A stretch of 64,000 nucleotides of DNA from Hansfordia pulvinata (taxonomy: Eukaryota; Ascomycota; Sordariomycetes; Xylariales). Every line of letters begins with the position of its first letter. The first letter of the stretch is position 1. The translations under genes and the position numbers were made by a program. A model generated the notes under the pieces. The model was given only the letters and a program-made list of their open reading frames with translations, was not told the DNA's origin and ran no database searches. Where the stretch lies: the NCBI GenBank assembly GCA_006538405.1, contig BJKQ01000020.1, forward strand, positions 248,001 through 312,000, given 5' to 3'. This document shows, in pieces, positions 13,423 to 25,400 of this stretch.

Positions 13423-13490
13423 CTGTTTGTCTGTCCGTCTGTCTGTCCGTCTGTCTGTCCGTCTGTCTGTCCGTCTGCCTGTCTGCCTGC
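13423..13490. repeat. TGTC/CGTC minisatellite
   Basis: About 68 bases of imperfect tandem units of the form ctgtctgtccgt, degenerating at the right end into ctgcctgt. All frames through it stay open for a while, which generates spurious Cys/Arg/Gln-rich reading frames. Confidence 0.85.
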
Positions 13491-13660
13491 CGGCATATAC
13501 GAGGATCTCTGTCTGGGCTTGTGCGGCGCCGTCTCATGTAGCTCATATATGAGGTGTTCGTCTGAATAAGACAAAGATAGCCGGGGAGCGCGGGTGGGGG
13601 AGGTGAGGCACGAGGGCTGCCTCTCCCATGTGGTTTGGCTCGGTCATCGGTGGGCTTAAA

Positions 13661-13673
13661 GGGGGGGGGGGGG
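13661..13673. repeat. Poly-G run
   Basis: Thirteen G followed by a C5 run, forming a short G-to-C hairpin-like block in non-coding DNA. Confidence 0.8.
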
Positions 13674-15412
13674 TCCCCCGAAAGCAATAATGGGTTTATT
13701 AGTCGCGCGCAGCCGGCAGACCAACCCAGCCCAGCCCCTTCAGGCGTGCACTAAGGCGGCCCTGAGCTTAGGGCCGGCGTTGGGCGCCGTGGTCCCTTGG
13801 TGCGCGGACCGAGTGGGCGCCTTCACTTACAAGGGCTCGCACGAGGGCGTGTGCGTACCTACACTTATACACGCATGTACGGTAAGTTAGTGGTGTTGAA
13901 ACGGAGGCGAGGAAGACTCTGACTCTCATGTCCAACCTGCAATCTGCCCTCATCGGCGCCGCGCTGCTCGTCGGGAAGCAGCAAGAGTAATTTCATGACG
14001 AGGGATCAGTGGAGGCGCCCTGCTAGCTGTATCTTGTTCTGAAGTCTTTTTAAATTGTAATTATTATCGTCATCACTATAATGAAGTGTGTGTTAGTCTC
14101 ATCTGGGCTTCTTCGGCGGAACGCGAATACGATGCCTCGCGACCAAGGACGCTGAACAAGGCGAATGGAACCGCGCCCCGCCCGTCGATCGCCTCGGGCC
14201 GATCTATCAAAGGCGCGCCCGACGGCGGCGGCAGCGCTGGTAGTAATAGTGGTGGCGGTGGTGTTTTAGGATTGTTTGAGCCCGTAGTGCCATTCTGACA
14301 CTCCGTGACACCTTCTCCGCGGGCCTGGGCTAGCTCTGCTAGCCCAGAGCTAACAGGATGGAACAGGAGGTCCGTGAGCGACGACGCGCGGGTATAGATG
14401 GGGCGCGAGGCGAGCGAGGGGCCCTCTCCCCGCGTACTCGTATCCTGACGCTCGGAGGGGAAAAGCTTGATAATAAATCTTTGTCATGAGGCCGCGTGCG
14501 ACTGATAGATAGGCGCAGTGGCCAAGGGGGTTTGGGTTGGAAAGAGGCGGACAAGGCGGCTTCGAGAGCCGTCGCCGGCGCAGACGGCGGAGATGAAATC
14601 CACTGCCCCCTTTGGCCCCTTTGGGCAGACCTTTGCGACTACCGCCTCACCGGTCGCCGGGGAGGGGATGCGCGGATGGGAACGGCTTAGGTAATCCACC
14701 TTGGCGGGACCCAGGCGCTATCAGCATCCATGCGAACAAGGCCTGACCTGACAGGGCGTGGGTGCGTGGCCATGGCGGCCAGGCACGCCAGGCTCTGGCT
14801 CCGGGCCTGGCTCCTCGCACTCTTGACTCTCGGGCCAATGGCGTCGCCTGTGGAATGGCTGACCGGGCTCCCTTCGACCCACCCGCCCGCTGGTTCGCAA
14901 GTGAAATTCCCCCACGCTCCGGAAGCCGCTCCCCATGTCCCCGGCCCCCCAGCACCGAGTTCCCCCTCTACTAGTCGGCGCTGTAGTGTGGTGTCGCTGG
15001 AGACTCTTGATGAGGTGGTCAGGGCTGGCGCTGCATCACGAGAGACTCCGCTCTGGGATATCTGGCTCGCCGCAGGCGGTATTGGAACGGGTGCGGCGGC
15101 GATCGATCCCGTGCCGTGCGCGCCAGGGCGATCGCCAGCCAGCAAGGCCTTCGAGGCGGCTTGGCAGGTCGACGTGTGACCTGTTCGTGGGCGATGCAGA
15201 TGAGGAAGCAGAGACGGCGTGATCACGGAAGTCCCGGATGGCAGAAGGGGTAGGGGAGGTCAAGGTCGCCCAACTTCGGTTTCGTTTAGCGGTCCATGTC
15301 CTGTCGACCGGTCACTTCTGCACACGCGGAACGCAACTTACCAGTGAGGAAAGTATCTTTCGCCAATCCCCATCACCGTATCTCCCGTGTATCGCTGCCT
15401 TGGGCGAGCCCC

Positions 15413-16494
15413 TTACTCGGAGACGGGCTGCATGGTCGCATTGGTGTACCCCTCAGGGTCGTCGAGTCGAAGGCGTCGGCGCAGCGCTTCCCAGCCGACC
15501 TCCTCCGACATCTGGCTGACCAACTTCTTCGCCTGATCATCTGGCGACTCAGCCCCTTGCCCGGGGCGGCCCTCGCCGAGCTGGAGGCGTCCTGCGAACT
15601 CGGCGGCCCAGACATCTGCCAGTGATGACGCGTCAACGTCGGCGGAGTCGCCGAGCTCGGCTGCCAGGCTGGTCACGCCGTCCACGCCCTCGCCGAGGCC
15701 GCAGGGGTCGATGCGTGCCCAAGGGTTGTCGCCCGTCGTTGAAGCGGAAGACGGCGAGCCCGCTGCCCCCACCGGCATGTCGACGTTGATGGCGACGCCC
15801 AGGCCCGTGACGTGCCTCCGCAGGTGCACGCCCAGGGCGGCGATCTTGCGCGGCTTGCCGGCGGCGGCCAGGGGAGGGGTGGACAGGGAGCAGGCAGTGC
15901 TGTCCGACGAGGATGAAGAGGCGGCGGGGGGAGCAGAGACGCTGGCGGCCCCCCGCGCGGCCCGTAGACCCACACGCCGGGCTCGCCGGGACGCGTGCGG
16001 GCCTCGAGGCCGAAGCGGGCCAGGGCGGCGATGGTGGTCTTCTCCAGCAGGCACGCGTACTCGCGGACGGTGAGGCGGCGGACGTGCAGAGGGGAGTGCA
16101 GGTCGACGACAGGCCAGGCCACCAGCTGACCCGGGCCGTGGTACGTGGCGAGCCCGCCGCGCGGGGCCTCGACGACGGCCGGGACGAAGGACGCGCCGGG
16201 GACCGACGCGGCAAGGGGCCGGCGCAGGCGGGCCTCGTCGTCGGAGCTAAGGGCGGCGGCGGTCTGGCGGCGGCCGAGGGTGTACGTCGGGGCCGGGGTG
16301 AAGGTGAGGAGGGCAGGGCTCGGCGGTGGGGGCGATGCGGGCGTCGTTGTCGGGGCAGAAGCGCGCCCGGCCTTCCAGTCGAGCAGGTCGCGCTGGAACT
16401 CGGCCTGGACGTCGACGGCGCGGGCGTAGCGGATGAGGCGCGGTATGTGGCCGGCGGCCAGGGCCGGCGGGAGGTGCAGATGGCGAAGAGACAT
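15413..16494 (-). CDS. LIP2: Lipoyl(octanoyl) transferase, mitochondrial
   Basis: Transfers octanoyl from acyl carrier protein to lipoyl domains, the first step in lipoylation of pyruvate and 2-oxoglutarate dehydrogenases and the glycine cleavage H protein in mitochondria. The protein shows RGGLATYHGPGQ (about residues 112-123), the Lys motif KIAALGVHLRRH (Lys217) and NPWARIDPCGL with the catalytic Cys near 265. The frame breaks at the C6 run 15949-15954: one added base joins the two conserved halves and gives exactly 360 residues. A 74-nt intron with donor gtgggt could also restore the frame but would delete the conserved Trp-Val of PGVWV, so a missing base is preferred. A Ser/Ala/Pro-rich insert of about 35 residues precedes the Lys motif. 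The start is the only upstream in-frame ATG. The neighbouring sequence on both sides is gene-free. Confidence 0.85.
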
Positions 16495-19400
16495 GACGCG
16501 TTGGGTCGCGGCGACGGCCGGTGTTGAGGCGGTTCAGTGGTGGCGGGCGGTCGAACGGACGGATGGCAGGCTGCGCCGGCGAGGCTGCGAATTCTCGGCC
16601 GGGCACTGTGTGCGCGCAGGGGGCGGGCCTACAGCGCAGGGTGGCTTACGAAGTACATCCATCTGGAGGGCTCCAGATCCAGTCGGCTCAGCGGCCTCAT
16701 ACGCCCTGTAAGGTGGACGAGTAGGGGCGCTAGGCGCTATGAGAGGCCTAAAGGCCCTGTACGGAGCTCTGTCACGTCGCCGGACTGAGGTCGTAACCTA
16801 CAAGGGCGGCCCCGGGTATCTGTACCTGAGCTGTGCCAGGTCCCGGACGAAACGGAGATAGCGCGCCTGCTGCTCGGCCCTAATCGGTTTCCTCTTGTGC
16901 TCTTGCAGCACCACACAGAGGCGCTCGGCCCGGGCCTTTCGTCCCACTGTCGCCCGTCGACCGGCGTTCGCATCATCGATTCCCTCCCCTTCCCCTCCTG
17001 CGTACTCGTACTACCGCCGACCAGGATGGCCCCCTCGCCCTGTCGCCTCACCCTGTCGCCTTGCCGCCACAGCGCCCAGCAAACGACCTCGCCGATGGTC
17101 TGCTCACACGCCGTTTTACTCGTACGCATGTGCTCGCCGCCCGATCCTGCACCGTCACTGACGGCTTACGAACGGATCGCCGACTTCGATGCCACAGCAG
17201 CGTCGGCAGGGGCCTCCGATTCCCCAGCTCGAGCAGGGGGCCACCGCTGCTCGCCAGCTGCGCCTCTGCCCTACCGGCACTTGCATTCCTGCGGGATGTC
17301 TTTCCACGCACCTGGCTGGGCCATCAATCGTTTGCTGACGTTGACTGCTGACACGGCGGCCCCGGCCATCCCCTGTGATGCGCTGCTCCTTGCCTGTCTT
17401 GTTGTCGATCGCGCACCCCAGTCGCCCCATTGCCAGGGATCAGAGACACTACGAGTACTCGCACACCACACCATTACGACCATGTAGCGACAGGATTGCC
17501 CGTCCCCTCCGGCGGCGCTGCTTATTTGCTCGATAGAGCGGAACAGGGGCCGAACCCGGCATGCCGTGCGACGAGTACTCCTGGACAGAACGTCACGGCC
17601 GGGATTCAACCGTCACCACACCCCAGATCGCCGGGGCGGGACGAAAGGGGTCTTGATTCCCCTTCGCTACCCGTACGAGCACATCTCGCGGTCCTCTACT
17701 TGTACGAGTATGTCGGACTCGACGACAGGGATTGGTGATCCGTTCACCCCGCTGCAGTCAAGTGTCATGCCGACGAGACGACGGACCACTTTACGCGCAG
17801 GGGAGGAAGGGGGTGCAGCCCTTGCGCACTTCCACGAGACCACAAGCCAGAGATCCTCAGCCGCTCATGGGCCGCTTCCCGCTTTCCGCATCACGGCGAC
17901 CGCTCCCACCTTTGCTGCTTTTCATCCGCCCGTCCGTGCCGTCCCAGACACGGGCTACCTTGTTAGGCAACCATGAGAAGCTAGCTGACTGATACACCCC
18001 AGGTACTCTGGGCAGCTGCCTGCTGATCTGCTCGGGGTCCGTACCCGCCGCCACGATCGGCTCATGCGCCACGTCTTGGTGCCGGGGGCCTCGCCAGTAA
18101 ATAAGTAAGCCGGTATTACACGCGCCACGCGTCGCCAACACGGGCCTAGAACTGGGAGGCGCCTTTCGCAGCGCTGCATCCGAACCAATGCACGTAACTT
18201 CTGCGGCTGAGCCCCTCTCTTTCGTCCTCGCTTACACGAATTGCTCGTTTCGAACTCGCGCTTCTCAGCCGTTGGCCGGGTTCTGGGCGGCCGCTGGCCT
18301 CGGCTGGCCTGGGCTTGTGGCGATCATCACAGCCAGCGCCCCTACCCCCGGCGATCATGGCTTGTCGGAACCGTACTTTCGGGATGATACCGACCGCTCC
18401 GCCGGGTACGTTCCTTACTCTGAGTCGGGCGCCCGTGGTTCCAGCATCTGTCAGGTCATGTAGAGTAACATCGAGGCCAGGCTGGCCGTTGCCCGCCGGG
18501 ATCGAAGGCCAGCCCAATCCCTCCCGCAGAAGGGTTCTTTTAGCGACGACCGGGACAGTCCGTGGGGTTTGCGGATATCAAACAGAATCCGGTGGTATTT
18601 GACGGCCGCAAACGATCCCATGTCGTGACGAGTGGACTTCTCATTGTGCTAGCATAGATCGTGCCCAATGCACCGATGTCGGCCGAATTATTGAACCGCC
18701 GCCACGTCCTCCGTATTTCGTGAGTTGCGTGCACCGCGAAAACAGCACGCAATGTTTTGGGGATATTCCATCAAACTCGATCAGGGCCTTGCACATCTCG
18801 GCGGTATCCTTAATTTGTCATCTCCAGTGCTCCCTATGGAAACTGTTCTCTCCTCTCGAGTGGGATGGTTTGAGCCGACACTGGCGTCTGACTGAAGCTG
18901 TAGCCAAGTTGGGATTCGAATTTGTTGACCCAGTAGCTAGACCACAAGCTGGCACATGCCACCTGCTTACGGTTAACAATTCGAGCTAAATCTAGAGAAA
19001 CAGCTCCGAGAAAACTCTCTCGATGCAAGAAGCTGTCGGCTCTCCGCAATCAGGACCAGACAATCCACGATGCATCAACCACTCTCATAAGCTAACTACC
19101 TACCTACCTATGCATGGATGAAGTAGGTCATATACCCGAGGGAAGGGGAAGACACTGGACATTGCAGGGGACTCTGCGGAGCAGAGTCGATGACATCCCG
19201 ATCTCAGACCCTCTAGTCGGGCTGGCCATGGGTGTCCCGTGACCAAGGTCCTGAGATGGCCTCGAATATGTATCAGTCAGCTCACGCTGAAGAAAGATAT
19301 GCCTTGGGTGGAAGCTATCAACTGGTGATACTTCACCTTCTTTGGATCAATGCACAGCTCGCCAGGCGGGAAACGATAGCTTTTTCTTCTCATACACACC

Positions 19401-22400
19401 ACTGAGCCGTGTTTCACCACGATGTTTCTGCAGTGTAAAGGCCAGTGACATGGGATGAGAGCCTCTTCAATACGAGTACACCGCTTACAGTTTTGCGAGT
19501 CTATCGACGTTTGTGAAGGGTTCATGTCCGAGTTCCTTGGTGTCTTCATCCTGGACTACTTCAGAGCTTACCCAGATGATAGGTAGAGCGAGACTGGCAT
19601 GATGGTCTTATCCCTTCAACTCAAAGCATCAATGTACTTTGACCGTCAAATTCCCAATCGAAAGAGAACGAGACCTTTGTACGATGTAGATAGCCGCGGA
19701 GTCTCCGCAGTCCAATGAACCCCGGCGCTGCCATCGTCCACCGTCCCCGTTAGCAAGAAGGTGGTCTCTCTATCACCGTGGGTAGCTGCTTAGACTCTCG
19801 TGCCCCAGTCTGGTTCCGCTCGGTACCATCCATGACTTCAATTCCTACAAGAAACAACCCTCAGTCTTCTGAAGTGTGACACGCAGTCTGTTCTATTCGT
19901 TGACTTGGCGACTGATCCCCTTCATGCCCGAGACTGAAACTACCCACGCACATCCAGTGCCAAACTGAGAGACTATCGACTATGCAGTATCGTTCTCGCT
20001 CATCTGTGGTCGGGATGCGGTATGCTCCACGCCCACACGGTCTCTGCTCGCCGAGCGAGAGGTGTCGGCGGCGGCGCTGTGGCTCGCGGACACCTCTCTC
20101 GACAACGATCGCCTCTCCTGATTTGATCGATGGCCAAGATCCGGGTGCCCCTTTCCAAAGCGATACTTCACACATGGCCCTGCGAGTACCCAGCACGCTC
20201 CCTCTGAGCCACTCGCAGCAGACTCTGCTTCGACGATACACAGCCGCCCATTTGATGCCAACACTGAGATGACCACATGGCTCCATCACATACTTGACCG
20301 TGCGCGTCGAGAAGATGTGGCCCAATCCGAGACTTGTAGAATCTGCCAAAGACGCGTGGCTGTATGTCCGGAACACCCCGGCAAGCGGCGGAGTGGCGGC
20401 TCTCGCTTCAACTCCAGACTCGTATTGTCGGAGATCTCGCACCTACCGCAAGCGTTCATCTACATTTCCCGACTTTGACGATCCCCTGCTCTGCTTTCGA
20501 TCACCCTTGGGAAAACACGTCGGGTGAGGTCCCTGGGCTTGGCGGCAGTCTGAGAACTCAGGTACAGCGATACGAAGCCCTTTCGGCCGGCTGCTTCTCA
20601 CCTCGAGGACTTCTCTGTACGCCCATTATTCAGGCTTCTGGGCCCCCATTTCCGTCGGTGATGCGGTCTTGGGATCAAAACAGGCCTGCCAGACGTGGAC
20701 TGATGCGACAGGGCACCAATCACACAGGGACGAGGCGACCACAGACAAGCCATGCAAGTGTGGGCTCAAGCAGTCAGCTTAAGCGAGATAAAGAACGAGT
20801 CTTGAATCCACGGGCTTTGTGCTCTAACTGGGCCGGGCAGCATGGCGGTGGTCGTACTGCAACCACGCTACACGACTTCCATATAAGATCTTATTGGGGA
20901 TCCTGAACCAAACATTAGGCATGCTGCTGATTACTCTTTGTCTTCGACAAGCACGAATCCATTGATGTCTTTGGGCCATGATACATGAGCTTGGGATGAC
21001 AGGATGTGCATTGAAGCAACAGATCCAGGCTCCGTTGTTTGATTTTGTTCATTTGTTGTTGTCACGTACAACGGTCTGGATGCCCGTTCTGGGTTCGCAC
21101 GTGTAGTTTGGCGATAGTCAGGCGCATCTGCTGGACGACTAAATAGCGTCCTGCATCTCGAGATGGGCTGTGAAACTCGACCAAGCCCAGTTCTCAGCGC
21201 GTCCACCTTACGGCTCACCGGCTGGAGAGTAGAGTCACAGCCTGACCTGAGCAACGCACGCATGCAAGGCGGACACGCACCACCACGCAGGTCCGCCTCA
21301 ACTCAACAAAGTATCCCACGTAGACCGATGGGGGAAAGGGATCTTGAACCCTTGCCACATCAGTTCCTGGAGCAGCCTCAGGAGGGCACTGGCATGTTCC
21401 GGGGTCCAAAGCATGACCATTGGCATTCAGTCCAAAAGAAAAAAAAGAAGGAAAAATCGAGGCTTGCTTGTGGAGGCGTGCTGTCCAATAGACCGTTCTC
21501 TTTCCTCGCGGGATCGTTTCTCTCGCAACACGTCGGTCTGGTCGCTTGACAGCGAACAAGGAAGCCTTCCAGCAAGAGACGTTGATTGGACAGAATCCGG
21601 AAAAGGCTGCGTTTCTCTCCGAACGCTGCTCACCCACGCGGTGAACCTCCAAGCCAGCCTTGGCAGACTTTTGACGTGAAGAGGGGACAGCGGGCACTGC
21701 CGTAACCAAGAATATTTAGTCCTGCCAGGGCCGATGACTAGCCCGCCCAGGGCACCCAGCGCTGGGGCTGGAGCTCAAGAGCGAGGGGTAGATCGATTAC
21801 CCCCGAAGACAGCGGTTCGTTTCGGCATCGAGACAACGACTCGGGCACGGGAACGGGAGACAGCGAGGCCTTCGCCGCGTTTAAGACTGTCGAATACCTA
21901 CTGCTTGGTCCCAGTGAGCCCTGGGGTCTGCTGGCCTGGTTCGCGTGGTCGATAGTGCAAGAGTGCCCCGTGCTGGAACGGAGTCACAAGCCGATCAAGG
22001 CAAGTGCCGCACAGCTGCCAGCTGTGTGCATGGCAGTTCGTTGTAGAAGCGAACAGCTTGGCCAGGACGGACGACGCGTCCTTGGCCCATTTCCATCGAC
22101 CCAGCGATCAGACTCTCCAGGTACGCAGCCGGGTCTGGGTCGTAAGAACCAGAAACACGGGCAGAGCCTGGACAGAACGCAGACCCTGAACAGGGCAGAG
22201 CCTCTCGCGATAAGATTCACATTACCGCTGACAGCCCGATCATGGCGAAACAAGGACCGAATATCTGATCTGACAGGGTTGTGAGCGACCACGATTTGGG
22301 CTCGGCTGGTTTTCCTCAAGTGGGGAGGACGACAGCATCCATGAGCTGCGAATCCCCTCCCTGCCAGAACCACGCGAGCCGCCTCCCCGCCTCAAGGGGG

Positions 22401-25400
22401 GAAAAACCGACTGCCGCGCCATCCCGACCTCCACCGCAGGCGCCCGCACTGAACCCTTCCCGGATCATCCTGAACGCCTCACCCAGCAAGCCCAAAGCCC
22501 CCACGTCCGAAGACTTTTTTTTTTTTTCAGATGAAGGGCCAGAATAGACCCAAGAAGCAAACGCTCCGGCCACAGCAGCCCTAGTGCAGGACAGACCAAG
22601 CCTGCCGCCCGGAACAAACTTGCTCTCCTCGCAGCGGCCCGGAGCATTTCCTCCGCCGATCTAAGAAGGGGGCCGGCGAGTGGAAAACGAGGCCATTGTC
22701 CCCCGGGCGAGCGCAGGCGTGCGCCCATCATCAAGGACCGAGGCTGTGCGCCAGCCAGGTGTTGATCTGGTTGTGCCGGCCCGCTGGGGCCACGTCGGTC
22801 GTACAGGTCGCTGCCGTTGATAGTGTGCGTCGGGCTTGGGGGAGGGAGTACGCGACGAGTCCACCAAGCCCCGCAGAAGGAGAACAGGAGAGAATGAAGA
22901 AGAGGCTGGCTCGCAGCGTAGAGAGTCGTGCACCGATCGTGGACCACGGCCATGAGCCACGATGATCGCAGCAAGCCCAACAGCCGCGGCCATGTTTGTT
23001 CCTCCGTGCACAGGTGGGAGAAGGGCGTGGGTTCTCGGGGCGCAGAGCCCGCCCAGGACACAGCAGCTCCGGTCGTCACAGCAGGAGCCATGTGCCGGCC
23101 CTGGCCCCATTGCGAGGGACCCGAGGTCCGCACCCGTCTCCGCGCCGACGGTCCCCGCCAGGACGGGTATCAGACCGCGCCTCCTGACCTCGGCGCCCCG
23201 GCGGTGGCGGTGGGTCGGGCTTCCAAGTGCGAGATCTGCCTGACCGCCCTCTCTCATCAGCGCTCGGCTGCTGTAGGCGGCGGAGCGTTTCTCCCGGTGC
23301 TCGTCGTGGAAGGTCCGGCCTTCCTTATTCCTGATGGAGGGGCATACTCGTACTGCAGGCCATGCCAGTGACGCCGTGCACGTTTCCTCTTGCCATGTGC
23401 GACGCCGAGGAGGCTTGGCACGCTGGAAGGGAGACGAGCGGTGGAATGATGGCTTCGGCACTATCGATCGCTCCGTACAGAGGAGGTGGCAGTCCATTTT
23501 GTCCCTTGGCATCATGATTCTTGCGGCAATAGCGCTGCATCTTCGCCGGGGCCCCTGTGAGATCGGGCTCTCGCCGCCTCGAGAGGGCCGGCACGCTCAG
23601 GGCTTGATGCCGGGCTCGGGCGGGCATGGTGTTCTCCATGAGGCTTCGAGTATCCCCCTTTCCACGAACCGGGGTTTCTTCCGTGCCTTCGGGGGCCGCG
23701 CTCGCTCTAGCCACACGAGGCTGAGCTGCGCCCGTTCAGGGGTCATTCGCCGTGGCGGCGGAGGCTCCGCCCCGAGGCACATCCTGGACACTGCGGGTAG
23801 TAGGGGTAAATGGTGGCTTTCTTTTTTTGGTCTCATGAGGGCCTCCGGTAAGGGTCCTGCACACTCACGTCACCCGTGCTCACCCGCAGGAGACACGGCC
23901 CGCAGGCCCTAGCTGAAAGGGGCCCGAATACGTCCTAGCCCATCCCACGATGCAGGTAAAGTGGTGCCAGTGATGAGGTTGGCGTCATGAAGCCCTCAGG
24001 AGGCAACAGAAAGTCCACGCGACGCGGATGCCGCCCACGCCGCCGTACTCCTTGCATACGAGTGAGAGTGATGGAGCGGGTGCTTCTGTGACCGTCCAGG
24101 CACTTGCGACCCACGTGCATCGAGTGATCATCCAGGTAACGGAGTAATACGTCCTCGACCTCGAAGAACCGGAGATGGACCACTTGATGTATTTCGGACA
24201 ACGGAATTCCCAACCAGAGCTGGTATGTCACGGACTTTTCGTAATCGATAGTTCCCCAGTCTGCAAGACCAGAAACCCATGCCTGCAGCTCAAAGGTTCG
24301 AGTTGAGTTGCGTCTGCCACTTTGAACCAAGCCAAGTGCCCAAGCCAGTGAGGTGACGGAGAATTCGAGATTTTTGGTGAGGGGTATTCCGAGCACGCTT
24401 AGGCTCATTGTGACGAAATAGTGCGTCTGCTCCATGCATTTTGACAGCGAGCTGCCGGGGTCTCTACCCGAATGGACCGCATGCGGCTTATCGCTGTTGC
24501 TTGAGCAGGTAAGCTGTCCTCATCAAGTTGGGTTTGTAATCAGCAGCCCCAGCGGAACTTCGAGATTTGCCGTCGAAAGGAGACCCGCGTGGCTGATCAG
24601 CCACATCACCCAAAGAGCCACGGAGCCAGCACCCGCGTGCACCCCTGGATATCCTCGTCGATGCAGGGTCCATGCGGTGGAGCGATTGGCAGATGAACTA
24701 AGGATCCGGGGAGCCCTTAGTGGCCCTCTAAAGCCGCGTCAGAACACGCCGGCCAGCCTTTTTGTCCTCGTAGGTGCGAGAACCCAAGGGTCCACAAAGC
24801 ATACATAATAGTGTCCAAATCGAGTTCCCAAAGCCCCGGGGCCCCGACGCCAAGCGGGCTTTTTGCTCCGGGCAGGAAGTCTGGGAGCTGTGCGACAAGA
24901 TCTCTTCGCCTGAAAGGTGCTCGGTGTTGGGGGAGAAAATGCTGCTTTACTCGGAAGATACTGCCAAGTTGTTAAGTGTAAAGAGTAGAAATTGCGAATT
25001 ATCCGGTGATCATCTTGCAGTGCCAGACGTCTGTGCAACTTTGTGGCTGACAGCGGCTGCGGCACTTACGAGTATTACATGGCGAGTTGAGACCGGTCTG
25101 GCCAGCGCCCAGGGCCTACTCGGATCTGAACGAGCACCTATCCAGGGGCACGAAGGGTTGGTGAAGGGCAGTTCCCCCACGCCAGGTTCATCACGAGAGC
25201 TGTTTCCGGCGTACGACATGCGCCTTGGGTGCCGCGCCACAGCAGCTTGTAGCATCTTGCTTCCGCACGCAGGAGGGTGGCGCAGATCATGAGCTTTGGG
25301 CCTGCTGCCGAGCAACCGGGCCGGGCGTGCAGTCGTCTTTGGCGCACGTGGATGTGTTGACAAACGCTGTGCTTCATACGCGTACACATGGCGTTCAGCC

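Larger units (their letters stand above)
9407..15412. other. Gene-free stretch with simple repeats
   Basis: Six kilobases without a supported gene. The longer open frames here have skewed composition and no domain or conserved motif. The region contains a G18 run, a CA microsatellite, a TGTC/CGTC minisatellite, a G13 run and several TACTCGTA octamers, including the inverted pair at 12971-12982. The right end is the 3' flank of the LIP2 gene, which reads leftwards. Confidence 0.5.

Noticed and set aside
14687..15226. Overlapping 179-codon minus and 149-codon plus frames
   Set aside because: Mutual shadows in GC-rich DNA. The plus frame has a hydrophobic stretch resembling a signal peptide after an internal Met, but nothing downstream supports a secreted protein.
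18895..18930. ggattcgaattt, similar to a tRNA T-loop
   Set aside because: No acceptor stem, anticodon arm or D-loop of suitable spacing can be folded around it.
19861..20906. Overlapping 193-codon minus and 180-codon plus frames
   Set aside because: No recognisable family and no start or splice support.
22465..23912. Several frames of 190-280 codons on both strands
   Set aside because: GC-rich region where all frames stay open; translations are Arg/Pro/Ala/Gly-rich with no motif.
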